Below, one piece after another: positions 17,109 through 25,629 of a stretch of 64,000 bases of DNA (positions are counted from its first letter, which is position 1; each line of letters begins with the position of its first letter). The notes beneath the pieces are model-generated. The model was not told the DNA's origin. It made no database searches and saw only the letters and a program-made list of their open reading frames with translations. The position numbers were made by a program, and so were the translations under genes. This DNA is from an uncultured Lachnospiraceae bacterium (GTDB lineage Bacteria > Bacillota > Clostridia > Lachnospirales > Lachnospiraceae): positions 1 to 64,000 of the forward strand of contig CANQSB010000016.1 of assembly GCA_947626435.1 (NCBI GenBank), written 5' to 3'.

Positions 17109-17549
17109 GGCATTTGTAAAAGAGCAATGCAATTTAGCATTCGCTTGGCACGACTGTTGAAAACGGAATGATATATTATTTTTGGTAAAGAAGTCAATTA
17201 TTTTAAAGTGAAAAAATTTAGCTCAAAAGTAGTTTGGTGCGTTTATTGTATTATGTTACAACGCGTTAATAAGGACATTTTTCTAAAGGGAAATTTTGGA
17301 GAAGTGTCCTTCTTGTTATGGTCAAAAAACAAAATAAGAAATAAGTGCCTATGGCGGGCGTTGGAAGTCTGCAGGTAATTAGGGCTTCGGCAGGAATGGC
17401 TGACAATCCTGCGCCGAATGCATCGCTCAGAGAAAAAACGAAACTGCTCAAGCTTGCAGGCAACCGAGACTCAGAAACATGCGGAAATAAAAGAAAAACG
17501 GAAAAATTTATTGCCAAAGCGGCAGAAAAATAATAATATATAGTTATTG
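17109..17549. other. Gap holding hairpin repeat copy B and low-information sequence
   Basis: 17109-17268 shows no gene. 17269-17338 is the hairpin repeat. 17345-17533 is an open frame of 62 codons, but it has no ribosome-binding site and its composition is not protein-like on either strand, so it probably extends the repeat element rather than encoding a protein. Confidence 0.4.
17269..17338 (+). repeat. Hairpin repeat, copy B (right edge of the bracketed island part)
   Basis: The sequence starts ATAAGGACATTTTTCTAAA and ends TTATGGTCAAAAAACAAAA, matching copy A at 12391-12458. The stem is GGACA...TGTCC here against GGACA...TGTC(T) in copy A, and the apex region differs, while the T-rich tail is kept. 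Same-direction copies on both sides of a 4.9-kb accessory block suggest a role in its insertion or loss, or repeated use of one terminator element. Confidence 0.75.
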
Positions 17550-17723
17550 ATGAATGAGGCTTTCCTGTTCAATCCAAAGTTTTTAGAAGAGATTGGAAAA
17601 ATAAAGGAAAAGAATTTGGATGTGAAACTTCTGAAAAAGAACAAGTATCTGTTTGAATGCATAGATGACGCAGTTCAGACGATACTACCATACGATAGCA
17701 AAAGGAAGCGAAACGACAAATGA
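17550..17723 (+). CDS. 57-residue ORF coupled to the GmrSD-type gene (possible restriction-subunit remnant)
   Basis: The frame reads MNEAFLFNPKFLEEIGKIKEKNLDV and ends with a basic tail (KRKRNDK). Its stop overlaps the ATG of the next gene (ATGA), the usual sign of translational coupling, yet no ribosome-binding site precedes its own ATG. The KFLEEIGKIKEKNLDVKLLKK segment is reminiscent of the C-terminal helices of type I restriction helicases (HsdR). It may be the tail of a lost upstream gene of the same operon. I am not sure that it is translated. Confidence 0.4.
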   Translation: MNEAFLFNPKFLEEIGKIKEKNLDVKLLKKNKYLFECIDDAVQTILPYDSKRKRNDK

Positions 17724-19750
17724 GTGAGATTAATGGTCATGAGTATCAGTTACTGAAAATTTTCAGCTCGGATTTTGAGTATCATATTCCCGCATACCAG
17801 AGACCTTATGCATGGACGATAGAGGAAACAGATACTCTTTTTGATGATCTTTATAGTTTTTATGCTTCTGAACCAGAAGATGAAAACTACTTTTTGGGCA
17901 GCATTGTGCTGATAAAGGAAAATACAGATAGAAAAGCTGATGTTATTGACGGACAGCAGCGCCTTACTACATTGACAATTCTTTTTTCGGTTCTTGCAGA
18001 TAACCTGAAAGATCTGGATGATAAATCTTCGTGTATGGAGATACTTCAAGAGAAGGGGAATAAGCTTGCCGGAATTGCCAGCCAGCCTAGAGTATTTTTA
18101 AGAGAATGGGATCAGCCCTTCTTTAATAAGTATATTCAGAATGTGAAGATTGACGACCTTCTCAAACTGGATTCGACATCACTGGATACCGAATCAAAGA
18201 AGCACATCCAAGAAAACTGTCGCTCTTTGAAGGAAAAATTTCAGGAGACGTTCCAAGACGATGAAGATGAATTACTTAAATTCAGTAATTTCCTTTTAAA
18301 CAGATGCTATCTTGTTGCGGTTTCTACACCGAGTCAGGCATCTGCTTTCCGCGTATTCTCTGTCATGAATAGCCGCGGATTAGATCTCCTTCCTACGGAT
18401 ATTATCAAGTCTGAAACAATAGGAAAACTCCCTTCAGATTTACAGAAAGCATATACGGATAAGTGGGAGAACCTTGAAAATCTTGTTGGTAGAGATGGTT
18501 TTAACGAGGTATTTACTCATACAAGAACCATTTTTACGATGGAAAGGGCGAAGAAAAATCTGTTGGATGAATTCAGAAGCTATGTTGTTCCGGAGACTAC
18601 ACCCAAAGCGCTTGTTGATGAGTATCTTGAACCATATACGATGGCATATATGAAATTGAAGAACTGTGAGTATATTTCATCAAAGAATGCTGAAGAAATA
18701 AACAACTGTCTTTACTGGCTTAATAAGAACAACAATTATGATTGGATGCCTCCGGCAATACTGTTCATGTCGATGTATCCCGATGATTCCGATTATCTGT
18801 TGTGGTTTATCAGGAAGCTGGAGAGAATTGCTTCTTACCTGCAGGTGACTGCTCAGGATGTTAATCACAGAATGGCACGATATAAATTTATTCTGGCTGA
18901 GATGAAAGAACGCCCCAATAGTTCGCTGGAGAACCCGCTCCAAAACATAGAGCTTACAGAGTGGGAGAAAGAAGGATTTTTAAGGACTTTGAATGGCGAA
19001 ATATACACTATGCCGGCAGCGAGGCGCAATTATATCATCCAAAGGCTTGACTCCTTCGTTTCTGATGGCGGTGCTACATACAATGCAAAGCTTTTCACTA
19101 TTGAACATGTATTGCCTCAAAATCCGAGCGCGGGCAGTGAATGGTTTGATGTATGGCCTGAATCAAAGGAGCGTCAATACTGGTTAAATCGTATTGCCAA
19201 TTTGGTTCCGCTCACCAGACAGAGGAACAGCGCTGCACAAAATTATGATTTTGATAAGAAGAAAACAAAGTATTTTACGACGAAGAGCGGGACATCTTCA
19301 TATCAGTTGACAACGCAGGTTATCAACATTGATAAGTGGACTCCTGATGTCGTTAAACAAAGACAGAAAGATCTGCTATCAGTATTTACATATAGCTGGG
19401 ATCTTAAAAAGAGTGATGAGAAGAAGGAAAGGGATAAGTTCCTGCTTTCCGGCAGAGGCGGTAACGCTTTCGGGTATCCACTTGATGATGACAATTTCAT
19501 TGTTCTGTCTGGAAGTAGAATATCCAGGGATGTAACTGAGGGTTTTCCTCAAGGATACCTTGATTTGAGAAATTCTTTGATAGCAGAGGGTGTGATTGAG
19601 GATAACATATTTGCTAAGGATCATACATTTACAAGCTCATCTGCAGCTGCATCTGTTGTTCTGGGAAGATCTGCAAATGGGCGGAAAGAATGGACATTGC
19701 TTGATGGAAGGACATACGGAAAGTATGGTCAGCTGGAAAGCGAGGAATAA
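17720..19750 (+). CDS. GmrSD-type restriction protein (DUF262-DUF1524-DUF4357)
   Basis: The 676-residue protein has three parts. A DUF262 domain (about 1-230) carries IPAYQRPYAW near residue 23 and IDGQQRLTTL at 76-85, the ParB/Srx-like NTP-using motif. A DUF1524 domain contains the His-Me nuclease motif IEHVLPQNP near 462 and WLNRIANLVPL after it. A C-terminal DUF4357 domain (about 575-665) ends RTYGKYGQLE. In characterised GmrSD and BrxU proteins this fold restricts DNA carrying modified cytosines, so a type IV anti-phage role is likely. The gene follows a 57-codon frame with an ATGA overlap and ends the accessory island. Key motifs are intact. Confidence 0.88.
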   Translation: MSEINGHEYQLLKIFSSDFEYHIPAYQRPYAWTIEETDTLFDDLYSFYASEPEDENYFLGSIVLIKENTDRKADVIDGQQRLTTLTILFSVLADNLKDLDDKSSCMEILQEKGNKLAGIASQPRVFLREWDQPFFNKYIQNVKIDDLLKLDSTSLDTESKKHIQENCRSLKEKFQETFQDDEDELLKFSNFLLNRCYLVAVSTPSQASAFRVFSVMNSRGLDLLPTDIIKSETIGKLPSDLQKAYTDKWENLENLVGRDGFNEVFTHTRTIFTMERAKKNLLDEFRSYVVPETTPKALVDEYLEPYTMAYMKLKNCEYISSKNAEEINNCLYWLNKNNNYDWMPPAILFMSMYPDDSDYLLWFIRKLERIASYLQVTAQDVNHRMARYKFILAEMKERPNSSLENPLQNIELTEWEKEGFLRTLNGEIYTMPAARRNYIIQRLDSFVSDGGATYNAKLFTIEHVLPQNPSAGSEWFDVWPESKERQYWLNRIANLVPLTRQRNSAAQNYDFDKKKTKYFTTKSGTSSYQLTTQVINIDKWTPDVVKQRQKDLLSVFTYSWDLKKSDEKKERDKFLLSGRGGNAFGYPLDDDNFIVLSGSRISRDVTEGFPQGYLDLRNSLIAEGVIEDNIFAKDHTFTSSSAAASVVLGRSANGRKEWTLLDGRTYGKYGQLESEE

Positions 19751-19866
19751 ATGATTAGAATGTGATGAAAGACACATGGCATTGAACAAATCATCCCTAC
19801 TGATCAGGGATTATGAGAATATACGCCAAATACTCCGGGATATATACATATGCGGCTGCTTTTCTC

Positions 19867-19895
19867 GTGACAACACATCTCAGATATGCTATACT
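19867..19895 (+). promoter_or_regulatory. Promoter of the aldo/keto reductase gene
   Basis: GTGACA at 19867-19872 and TATACT at 19890-19895 are 17 bases apart and lie about 140 bases before the gene. The 286-base gap also holds a weak hairpin (CATCCCT/AGGGATTATG near 19790-19815) after the GmrSD-type gene. Confidence 0.6.
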
Positions 19896-20036
19896 TTTTA
19901 CATACCAAAACCTTTCTTTCAACAAAAATAAACACTCACCATAAGTCGCAACAACTACCAATAAATAGCAATTTCACTACAACAGCCGGTCAAAACTAAA
20001 AACCAAAAAATAAAAACTAAAAATGGAGGGATTAAC

Positions 20037-21176
20037 ATGATCTACACAGAATTTAAAGGCAAAAAACTATCCGCGTTAGGAATGGGCAACATGCGCCTTC
20101 CCGTACTTGACGGCGATGACGGGAAAATCGATGTCAAGGCAGCAGAGGAGATGCTCGACTATGCCATGAAATCGGGCATAAACTACTACGATACGGCATA
20201 CGGCTACCACAACGGCAATTCCGAAAAAGTAGTCGGGCAGCTGCTAAAAAAATATCCGCGCGACAGCTTCTACCTCGCCTCAAAATTCCCAGGCTACGAC
20301 CTCGCAAATATGCCAAAGGTAAAAGAAATATTTGAGGAGCAGCTGCAAAAGTGTCAGGTTGAATACTTTGATTTTTACCTGTTCCACAATGTCTGCGAGA
20401 TGAACATAGACTACTACCTTGATCCCAAATATGGGATTTATGAATACCTGTTAGAGCAGAAGAAAAACGGTCGCATCAGGCATCTGGGCTTTTCTGCGCA
20501 TGGCGATGTCAATTGCATGACACGCTTCTTAGACGCCTACGGTGAAAATATGGAGTTCTGCCAGATAGAGCTCAATTATTTTGACTACAAATTCCAGGAT
20601 GCCAAGGGAAAGGTGGAGCTTTTAAATAAGCGCGGCATACCCGTCTGGGTAATGGAGCCGGTTCGCGGAGGACAGCTTGCGTCGCTCTCAGATGAATTTG
20701 AGGCGAAACTAAAGGCCGCAAGACCTGATGAAAAAATCCCCGCATGGGCATTCAGGTTTATACAATCTATTCCAAATGTAGCCGTCACGCTGTCAGGAAT
20801 GTCAAATATGCAGCAGCTTAAAGACAATATTGCCACATATGAGGAAAATAAGCCGCTCAGCGAAAAGGAAATGGAGCTTATCCTTGGAATTGCGGACGAC
20901 ATGATAGCCAAAACCACAGTACCCTGCACAGGCTGCCATTACTGCGTAAGCCATTGTCCTAAAAAGCTTGACATACCTTTCCTGTTAAAGCTATACAATG
21001 AAGCCGTGGTGGCAGGTTCAGGAGATTTTATTGCCCCGATGGCGCTTGCCTCGGTTGACGCCGACAAACAGCCCGAGTGCTGCATAGGCTGCCACAGCTG
21101 TTCAAAGGTATGCCCGCAGTCAATACATATTCCTGAGACGCTGCACAGCTTTGCGGAAAAAATGGGAAGGGCGTAA
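20037..21176 (+). CDS. Aldo/keto reductase with C-terminal 2x[4Fe-4S] ferredoxin-like tail
   Basis: The 379-residue protein has an NAD(P)H-dependent aldo/keto reductase barrel. The catalytic residues are visible as YDTAYGYHNG (Asp, Tyr) near residue 52, ASKFPG (Lys) near 82 and YLFHNV (His) near 117. After residue 285 follow two cysteine clusters, CTGCHYCVSHCPKK and CCIGCHSCSKVCPQ, each typical for a [4Fe-4S] cluster. This type is common in anaerobes, and its physiological substrate is usually unknown. TGGAGGG precedes ATG 20037. The next gene starts 19 bases after its stop. Confidence 0.93.
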   Translation: MIYTEFKGKKLSALGMGNMRLPVLDGDDGKIDVKAAEEMLDYAMKSGINYYDTAYGYHNGNSEKVVGQLLKKYPRDSFYLASKFPGYDLANMPKVKEIFEEQLQKCQVEYFDFYLFHNVCEMNIDYYLDPKYGIYEYLLEQKKNGRIRHLGFSAHGDVNCMTRFLDAYGENMEFCQIELNYFDYKFQDAKGKVELLNKRGIPVWVMEPVRGGQLASLSDEFEAKLKAARPDEKIPAWAFRFIQSIPNVAVTLSGMSNMQQLKDNIATYEENKPLSEKEMELILGIADDMIAKTTVPCTGCHYCVSHCPKKLDIPFLLKLYNEAVVAGSGDFIAPMALASVDADKQPECCIGCHSCSKVCPQSIHIPETLHSFAEKMGRA

Positions 21177-21195
21177 GCAGGAGGAGGAACAAAAA

Positions 21196-22830
21196 ATGCA
21201 GGAGCTTCCTGTCATAGAAAACATAGATGTGGCGGAGGGAATAAAAAACTGCGGCACGCAAAAGCTTTTCTTTGATTTGCTTAGGGATTTTTACAAGCTG
21301 ATAGATTCAAAGACTGAAAAATTAAAAAGCTGCCTTGCAAGCGGAAAAATCCGCGAATACACCATAGAAGTCCACGCGCTGAAAAACACCGCAAGAATGG
21401 TCGGCGCGACAGAGCTCTCGTCGCTTTTTTACCAGCTTGAGATGCTCGGCAAGGCGGGTAATAAGGAGGAACTGCTAAGGCTCACGCCGCTCACGCTGGA
21501 GCTTTACCAGAGCTATAAGCCGATTTTGGCAGAATACGCGCAGAGCGGCGACGGCGGCAAACAGACCGTTTCCACAGAGCTTATGCAGGAAACCCTGATG
21601 CGCATGCATGATTCGATAGATGCCTTCGATATGGACAAAGCGGACGAGGCGATGAAGGAGCTTGAGACATATACGTTTCCTGATGATATGCGCACAATGC
21701 TTGAGCAGCTTGATATTTTTATGGCGGATGTGGCGATGGAGGAAATCCTTGAGCTTACGGAAAATATGTGTGACAGGCTCGAGGAAAAGAAGCTGGAGGG
21801 CGAGGACGCTGACAAACCGCTTATCATGGTGGTTGATGATGACGCAATCAACGTTCACGCGGTGACAGGCATGCTAAACGAGCACTACCGCGTAATGTCC
21901 GCGATGTCTGGAAAGGAAGCGCTAAAGCGCCTCAAAAAACGCCAGCCGATGCTTATCCTGCTTGATGTCCATATGCCCGATATGAGCGGCATAGAGCTGA
22001 TCCACAAGCTGAAATCCACCGACGAATACAAGGACATTCCAGTGATATTCCTGACCTCGGACATAGATGAGGACACAGAGCTGCAGGGCTTCAAGGAAGG
22101 AGCAGCCGACTTTATAAGAAAGCCCTTTAGAAAAGACGTGGCGCGTCAGAGAATAGGCAGAATAATAGAGCTTGAATACCTTAAAAAGAACCTGCGCAGC
22201 GAGGTCGAAAAGCAGACGGCAGTAGCCGAGGAAAGGCGCCGCAAGGTTGAGCGCATGTCGCTGCAGATGGTTCAGGCGCTTGCGAACACAATTGACGCAA
22301 AGGACTCCTATACAAACGGACATTCCACGCGCGTGGCGAAATATTCCGTCATGCTTGCGCAAAGAATGGGATATACGGGCGATGCGCTGGAGCGCCTAAG
22401 ATATGCCGCCCTTCTCCATGACATAGGCAAAATCGGCGTACCAAAGGAAATAATAAACAAGCCCTCAAAGCTCACAGACGAGGAATATGCGGTAATAAAG
22501 ACGCACCCCGTAATCGGCTCGAATATCTTAAAGGAAATAACGGAGATTCCCGATATTTCCATAGGCGCAAGATGGCATCATGAAAGGTATGACGGCAAAG
22601 GCTATCCCGACGGTCTTAAAGGCGAGGAAATCCCCGAGCTTGCGAGGATTATAGGAGTTGCCGATGCTTACGACGCTATGACCTCGAAGCGCAGCTACCG
22701 CGATGTAATAGCCCAGGAAAAGGTATTGAGCGAAGTCGAGCGCTGCAGGGGGACGCAGTTTGACCCACAAATAGCGGACATCATGCTTGAGCTTATAAAA
22801 GAGGATAAAAATTACACAATGCACGAATAA
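21196..22830 (+). CDS. HPt-receiver-HD-GYP protein, probable cyclic-di-GMP phosphodiesterase
   Basis: The 544-residue protein has three modules. An HPt domain (1-110) has the phospho-accepting His60 in HALKNTARMVGA. A receiver domain (about 210-330) shows VVDDDAINVHAV, the acceptor Asp in LLDVHMPDMSG, and the Lys in FIRKPF. An HD-GYP domain (about 355-540) shows HSTRVAKYS, LLHDIGKIGVP, the second metal site HHERYDGKGYPDG and DAYDAMTSKRSYR. It should hydrolyse c-di-GMP under control of a phosphorelay. GGAGGAGG upstream fixes ATG 21196 over an earlier in-frame ATG inside the previous gene. HPt before a receiver and output domain in one chain is uncommon. Confidence 0.93.
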   Translation: MQELPVIENIDVAEGIKNCGTQKLFFDLLRDFYKLIDSKTEKLKSCLASGKIREYTIEVHALKNTARMVGATELSSLFYQLEMLGKAGNKEELLRLTPLTLELYQSYKPILAEYAQSGDGGKQTVSTELMQETLMRMHDSIDAFDMDKADEAMKELETYTFPDDMRTMLEQLDIFMADVAMEEILELTENMCDRLEEKKLEGEDADKPLIMVVDDDAINVHAVTGMLNEHYRVMSAMSGKEALKRLKKRQPMLILLDVHMPDMSGIELIHKLKSTDEYKDIPVIFLTSDIDEDTELQGFKEGAADFIRKPFRKDVARQRIGRIIELEYLKKNLRSEVEKQTAVAEERRRKVERMSLQMVQALANTIDAKDSYTNGHSTRVAKYSVMLAQRMGYTGDALERLRYAALLHDIGKIGVPKEIINKPSKLTDEEYAVIKTHPVIGSNILKEITEIPDISIGARWHHERYDGKGYPDGLKGEEIPELARIIGVADAYDAMTSKRSYRDVIAQEKVLSEVERCRGTQFDPQIADIMLELIKEDKNYTMHE

Positions 22831-22891
22831 AATTTTGCTAAAAATAGTGATTTTTCACCAAAAATATGCTATAATAAGCATAAGTTTATCA

Positions 22892-22920
22892 GCCATAGCC
22901 GCAAAGCTGCCGGTTATGGC
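22892..22920 (+). promoter_or_regulatory. Promoter region and leader hairpin of the peroxidase gene
   Basis: TATAAT at 22870-22875 is a likely -10 element, though no good -35 is visible. The leader then forms a 10-base-pair stem (GCCATAGCCG, 22892-22901, with CGGTTATGGC, 22911-22920). There is no T run after it, so it is a leader structure rather than a terminator. Confidence 0.45.
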
Positions 22921-22952
22921 TTACGCATAAAAATATACCAGGAGGATTAGCC

Positions 22953-23501
22953 ATGGAAATCTATGATTTTACTGTAAAGACGCGCGATGGCAGGGATATT
23001 TCCCTTTCTGATTATAAGGGAAAAGTCCTTCTTATTGTAAATACGGCTACAGGCTGCGGTTTTACGCCGCATTACAAGGAGCTACAGGCGATTTATACGC
23101 AATATCATAAGGATGGCTTTGAAATACTTGACTTTCCATGCAACCAGTTCGGCGAGCAGGCGCCGGGCACAGACGAGGAAATCCACGCTTTCTGCACAAA
23201 AAGATACGGCATCACGTTTCCTCAGTTTTCAAAAATAGAAGTAAACGGACAGGGCGCGATACCCCTTTATAAATGGCTTGTCGAAAAAACAGCTTTTGTA
23301 GGCTTTGACACAGGCACCCCAATGGGCGCGATGCTAAGCCAGCTTGTCAAAAAGCAGGACAGGCGCTACAAAAACAACAGCTCCATCAAATGGAACTTCA
23401 CAAAATTCCTGATAGACAGGAACGGCAACATCATTGCGCGCTTCGAGCCGACAGCCTCTATGGCGAAGGTGCGGGAGAAGATAAGGGAGATAATTGGATA
23501 G
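22953..23501 (+). CDS. Glutathione-peroxidase-family thiol peroxidase
   Basis: The 182-residue protein has the GPx motifs NTATGCGFTPHY with catalytic Cys35, LDFPCNQFGEQAPG near 65 and KWNFTKFLID near 145. The active residue is encoded by TGC, so it is a cysteine form, which normally uses thioredoxin rather than glutathione. It reduces peroxides in the cytoplasm, useful for an anaerobe facing oxygen. AGGAGG lies eight bases before the ATG. It is a single-gene unit ended by a strong terminator. Confidence 0.92.
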   Translation: MEIYDFTVKTRDGRDISLSDYKGKVLLIVNTATGCGFTPHYKELQAIYTQYHKDGFEILDFPCNQFGEQAPGTDEEIHAFCTKRYGITFPQFSKIEVNGQGAIPLYKWLVEKTAFVGFDTGTPMGAMLSQLVKKQDRRYKNNSSIKWNFTKFLIDRNGNIIARFEPTASMAKVREKIREIIG

Positions 23502-23518
23502 TGTAATATAAAGCAAGA

Positions 23519-23560
23519 AATCCTCTGCGTACTGTTTAAATGTAGGCGGAGGATTTTTTA
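23519..23560 (+). terminator. Intrinsic terminator after the peroxidase gene
   Basis: AATCCTCTGC at 23519-23528 pairs with GCGGAGGATT at 23546-23555 and a run of T follows. Confidence 0.85.
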
Positions 23561-23642
23561 TTTGCTAAAAATATATTATGAAGGCAGGCGTTTTTTAAGA
23601 AACTGTTATGTATTATATTTCATTAAATTGCAAGAATATTTA

Positions 23643-23671
23643 TTGATGTTTGGTTTGTAAAATGATATAGT
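23643..23671 (+). promoter_or_regulatory. Promoter of the first sulfatase-like gene
   Basis: TTGATG (23643-23648) and TATAGT (23666-23671) are 17 bases apart. The same pair with the same spacing recurs at 25540-25568 before the paralogous gene, so the promoter was duplicated with the gene. Confidence 0.75.
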
Positions 23672-23739
23672 ATTTAGTGGCTGTTTTGCAGTAATGGCTG
23701 CTTATATGGCATAAATATGAGCTGAGGAGGGAAGCTGCT

Positions 23740-25452
23740 ATGAAAAGGGACATTATGAAAAAATTGGGTTTTACTTTTTTGATAAATTTTCTTTTATGTT
23801 TTATGCTGTTGATTTTTGGACCGTCTGAGATTTTCTTTGCCAATGTCACGGAATTTGATTTTGTATATGGTGAATTTGCAGGCTATATGGCCGCTTTTGC
23901 CTTGATTGGAGCGGTTATTTTTACGCTGCTGTTTTCCTTTTTGCCGGATAAGCTATACAGAACGGTGATGTCTGTGGTGTTTGGAATTTCTGTCGGCGGA
24001 TATATCCAGGTTATGTTTTTAAACAAAAATCTTGATTTGTTGGGCGTAAATCCGGAAGGATATAAGACAAGCGCAGGACAGTCTGCAGTTAATCTTATTG
24101 TCTGGCTTGTCATAATAATCGGCATTCTTATTTTGGCTTTTTGGAAATCAGAGCTTTGGAAAAAGATAGTTATGTATCTGTCAGTTTTTCTTCTGCTCAT
24201 ACAGACTGTTGCGCTAGTTTCACTGACAGCCTCGGCAAAAGAGGAGGCATATGCTTATCCGGAAGGAAACTGGCACCTTTCGGGTAAAGACCAGTATATG
24301 GTTTCCGCTGACAAAAATGTAATCGTTATAATTTTGGATTATTTCAGTAATCAGTACATGGAGCCGTTGCTTGCAGCATATCCTGATGCTGTGAATTGTC
24401 TGCATGATTTTACATATTATAGCAATATGGATTGTGTTTATTTTGGCACATATCCATCGCTTCCCCATATGCTTACGGGACAGGAGGTTGACATGTCCGT
24501 TGGGGTTAATGAATGGTGCGAAAATATTTGGAATGATGAAAAGACAAAAGATTTTTACGATATGCTTTCCGAGCAAAATTTTGTGGCAAACGTATATACG
24601 CCCGACACAAATATTTTATGTGGACTTAATTCGGTGGAACTGTTAGACGGCAAATTGTCAAACGTGGTAAATTCTTCGGAGGAGATAGATATTTTTTACA
24701 AGCTACTGTTTAAGACTATGGCAAAGATGTCAGGCTATCGCATGTTTCCTGATATTGTGAAACCATATTTTTATGCCAATATAGACGAGTATTCAAATAT
24801 AGTGGAGGTTAAAGAAAATAAAATTAACAACGAGAATTATGATTTTTATCAGGATTTGTTGGAGAAAAGACTGACGGCTGACAAAAGTTCCAACTATTAT
24901 ATCGTGCAGCACCTTATGGGACCTCATCTTTATACGACTGACGAGAAGGGAAATTATAAAGAAAACTCAACGCTTGAGGAAACGACAAAGGGCTGTATGG
25001 TAATTGTGGAGGAATACCTCAATCAGCTAAAGGCTTTGGGGGTGTACGATGATGCCACCATAATTGTGACCGCAGACCATGGTGGACCTTATGATTCACA
25101 GGTGATATTTTATATGAAAGAGCCGCAGGAAAAACATGATGCGCCGCCTGTCAATACAGCGCCTGTTTCGTTTGATGAATACTTGCCGACAATTGCAGAA
25201 GCGATAGGGGATGATTATACAGAGTATGGTAAGTCTGTTCATGACTATGAGCAAGGAGAAGAAAGGACGAGGACGGTGTGGCTGCGTATGTACAGTGAGG
25301 ACTATCCGGCAGTTTCGTGTTACACGGGCGATAAGGCCGGTGCGGAAAATGTGTATTTTGGCTACACATATACGGGTGATGTATCTGACCTTTTGAAGCA
25401 GACACAAATAGGACCGAGCAAGATTGTGCCGATGGTGGATTCCTATTTTTAG
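23740..25452 (+). CDS. Membrane sulfatase/LtaS-like phospho(no)transferase, paralog 1
   Basis: The 570-residue protein has about five N-terminal membrane helices (residues 1-165) and an extracytoplasmic alkaline-phosphatase-superfamily domain. Metal and catalytic elements are visible: IILDYFSNQY near 195, a probable nucleophile Thr237 in FGTYPSLPHMLTG, VQHLMGPHL near 390, and TADHGG near 446. The family includes lipoteichoic acid synthase, phosphoethanolamine transferases and sulfatases. Thr, rather than Cys or Ser in a sulfatase motif, favours phospho- or phosphonotransfer. It is about two-thirds identical by eye to the next gene. Position in a phosphonate cluster suggests transfer of a headgroup at the cell surface; that is inference. 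Confidence 0.82.
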   Translation: MKRDIMKKLGFTFLINFLLCFMLLIFGPSEIFFANVTEFDFVYGEFAGYMAAFALIGAVIFTLLFSFLPDKLYRTVMSVVFGISVGGYIQVMFLNKNLDLLGVNPEGYKTSAGQSAVNLIVWLVIIIGILILAFWKSELWKKIVMYLSVFLLLIQTVALVSLTASAKEEAYAYPEGNWHLSGKDQYMVSADKNVIVIILDYFSNQYMEPLLAAYPDAVNCLHDFTYYSNMDCVYFGTYPSLPHMLTGQEVDMSVGVNEWCENIWNDEKTKDFYDMLSEQNFVANVYTPDTNILCGLNSVELLDGKLSNVVNSSEEIDIFYKLLFKTMAKMSGYRMFPDIVKPYFYANIDEYSNIVEVKENKINNENYDFYQDLLEKRLTADKSSNYYIVQHLMGPHLYTTDEKGNYKENSTLEETTKGCMVIVEEYLNQLKALGVYDDATIIVTADHGGPYDSQVIFYMKEPQEKHDAPPVNTAPVSFDEYLPTIAEAIGDDYTEYGKSVHDYEQGEERTRTVWLRMYSEDYPAVSCYTGDKAGAENVYFGYTYTGDVSDLLKQTQIGPSKIVPMVDSYF

Positions 25453-25539
25453 GCTGGACAGAGGCGCTTGTCAGTGGCAGACCCGTAACAGCAGCAAAAT
25501 CCCTGCGTTTTTGATATTAATTGAATTTAAAATAATGTA

Positions 25540-25568
25540 TTGATGTTTTTGAAATTAAATGATATAGT
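25540..25568 (+). promoter_or_regulatory. Promoter of the second sulfatase-like gene
   Basis: TTGATG at 25540-25545 and TATAGT at 25563-25568 with 17 bases between them match the promoter of paralog 1, including the flanking AAATGATATAGT. Confidence 0.75.
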
Positions 25569-25629
25569 AGTTAAGAAATATTACGGACAGAAACGCTTTT
25601 TGCACACAAAATGATAAGGAAAGGCTGTA

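Noticed and set aside
17345..17533. 62-codon frame after hairpin copy B
   Set aside because: It lacks a ribosome-binding site and the opposite strand is equally open, as expected for repeat-derived sequence.
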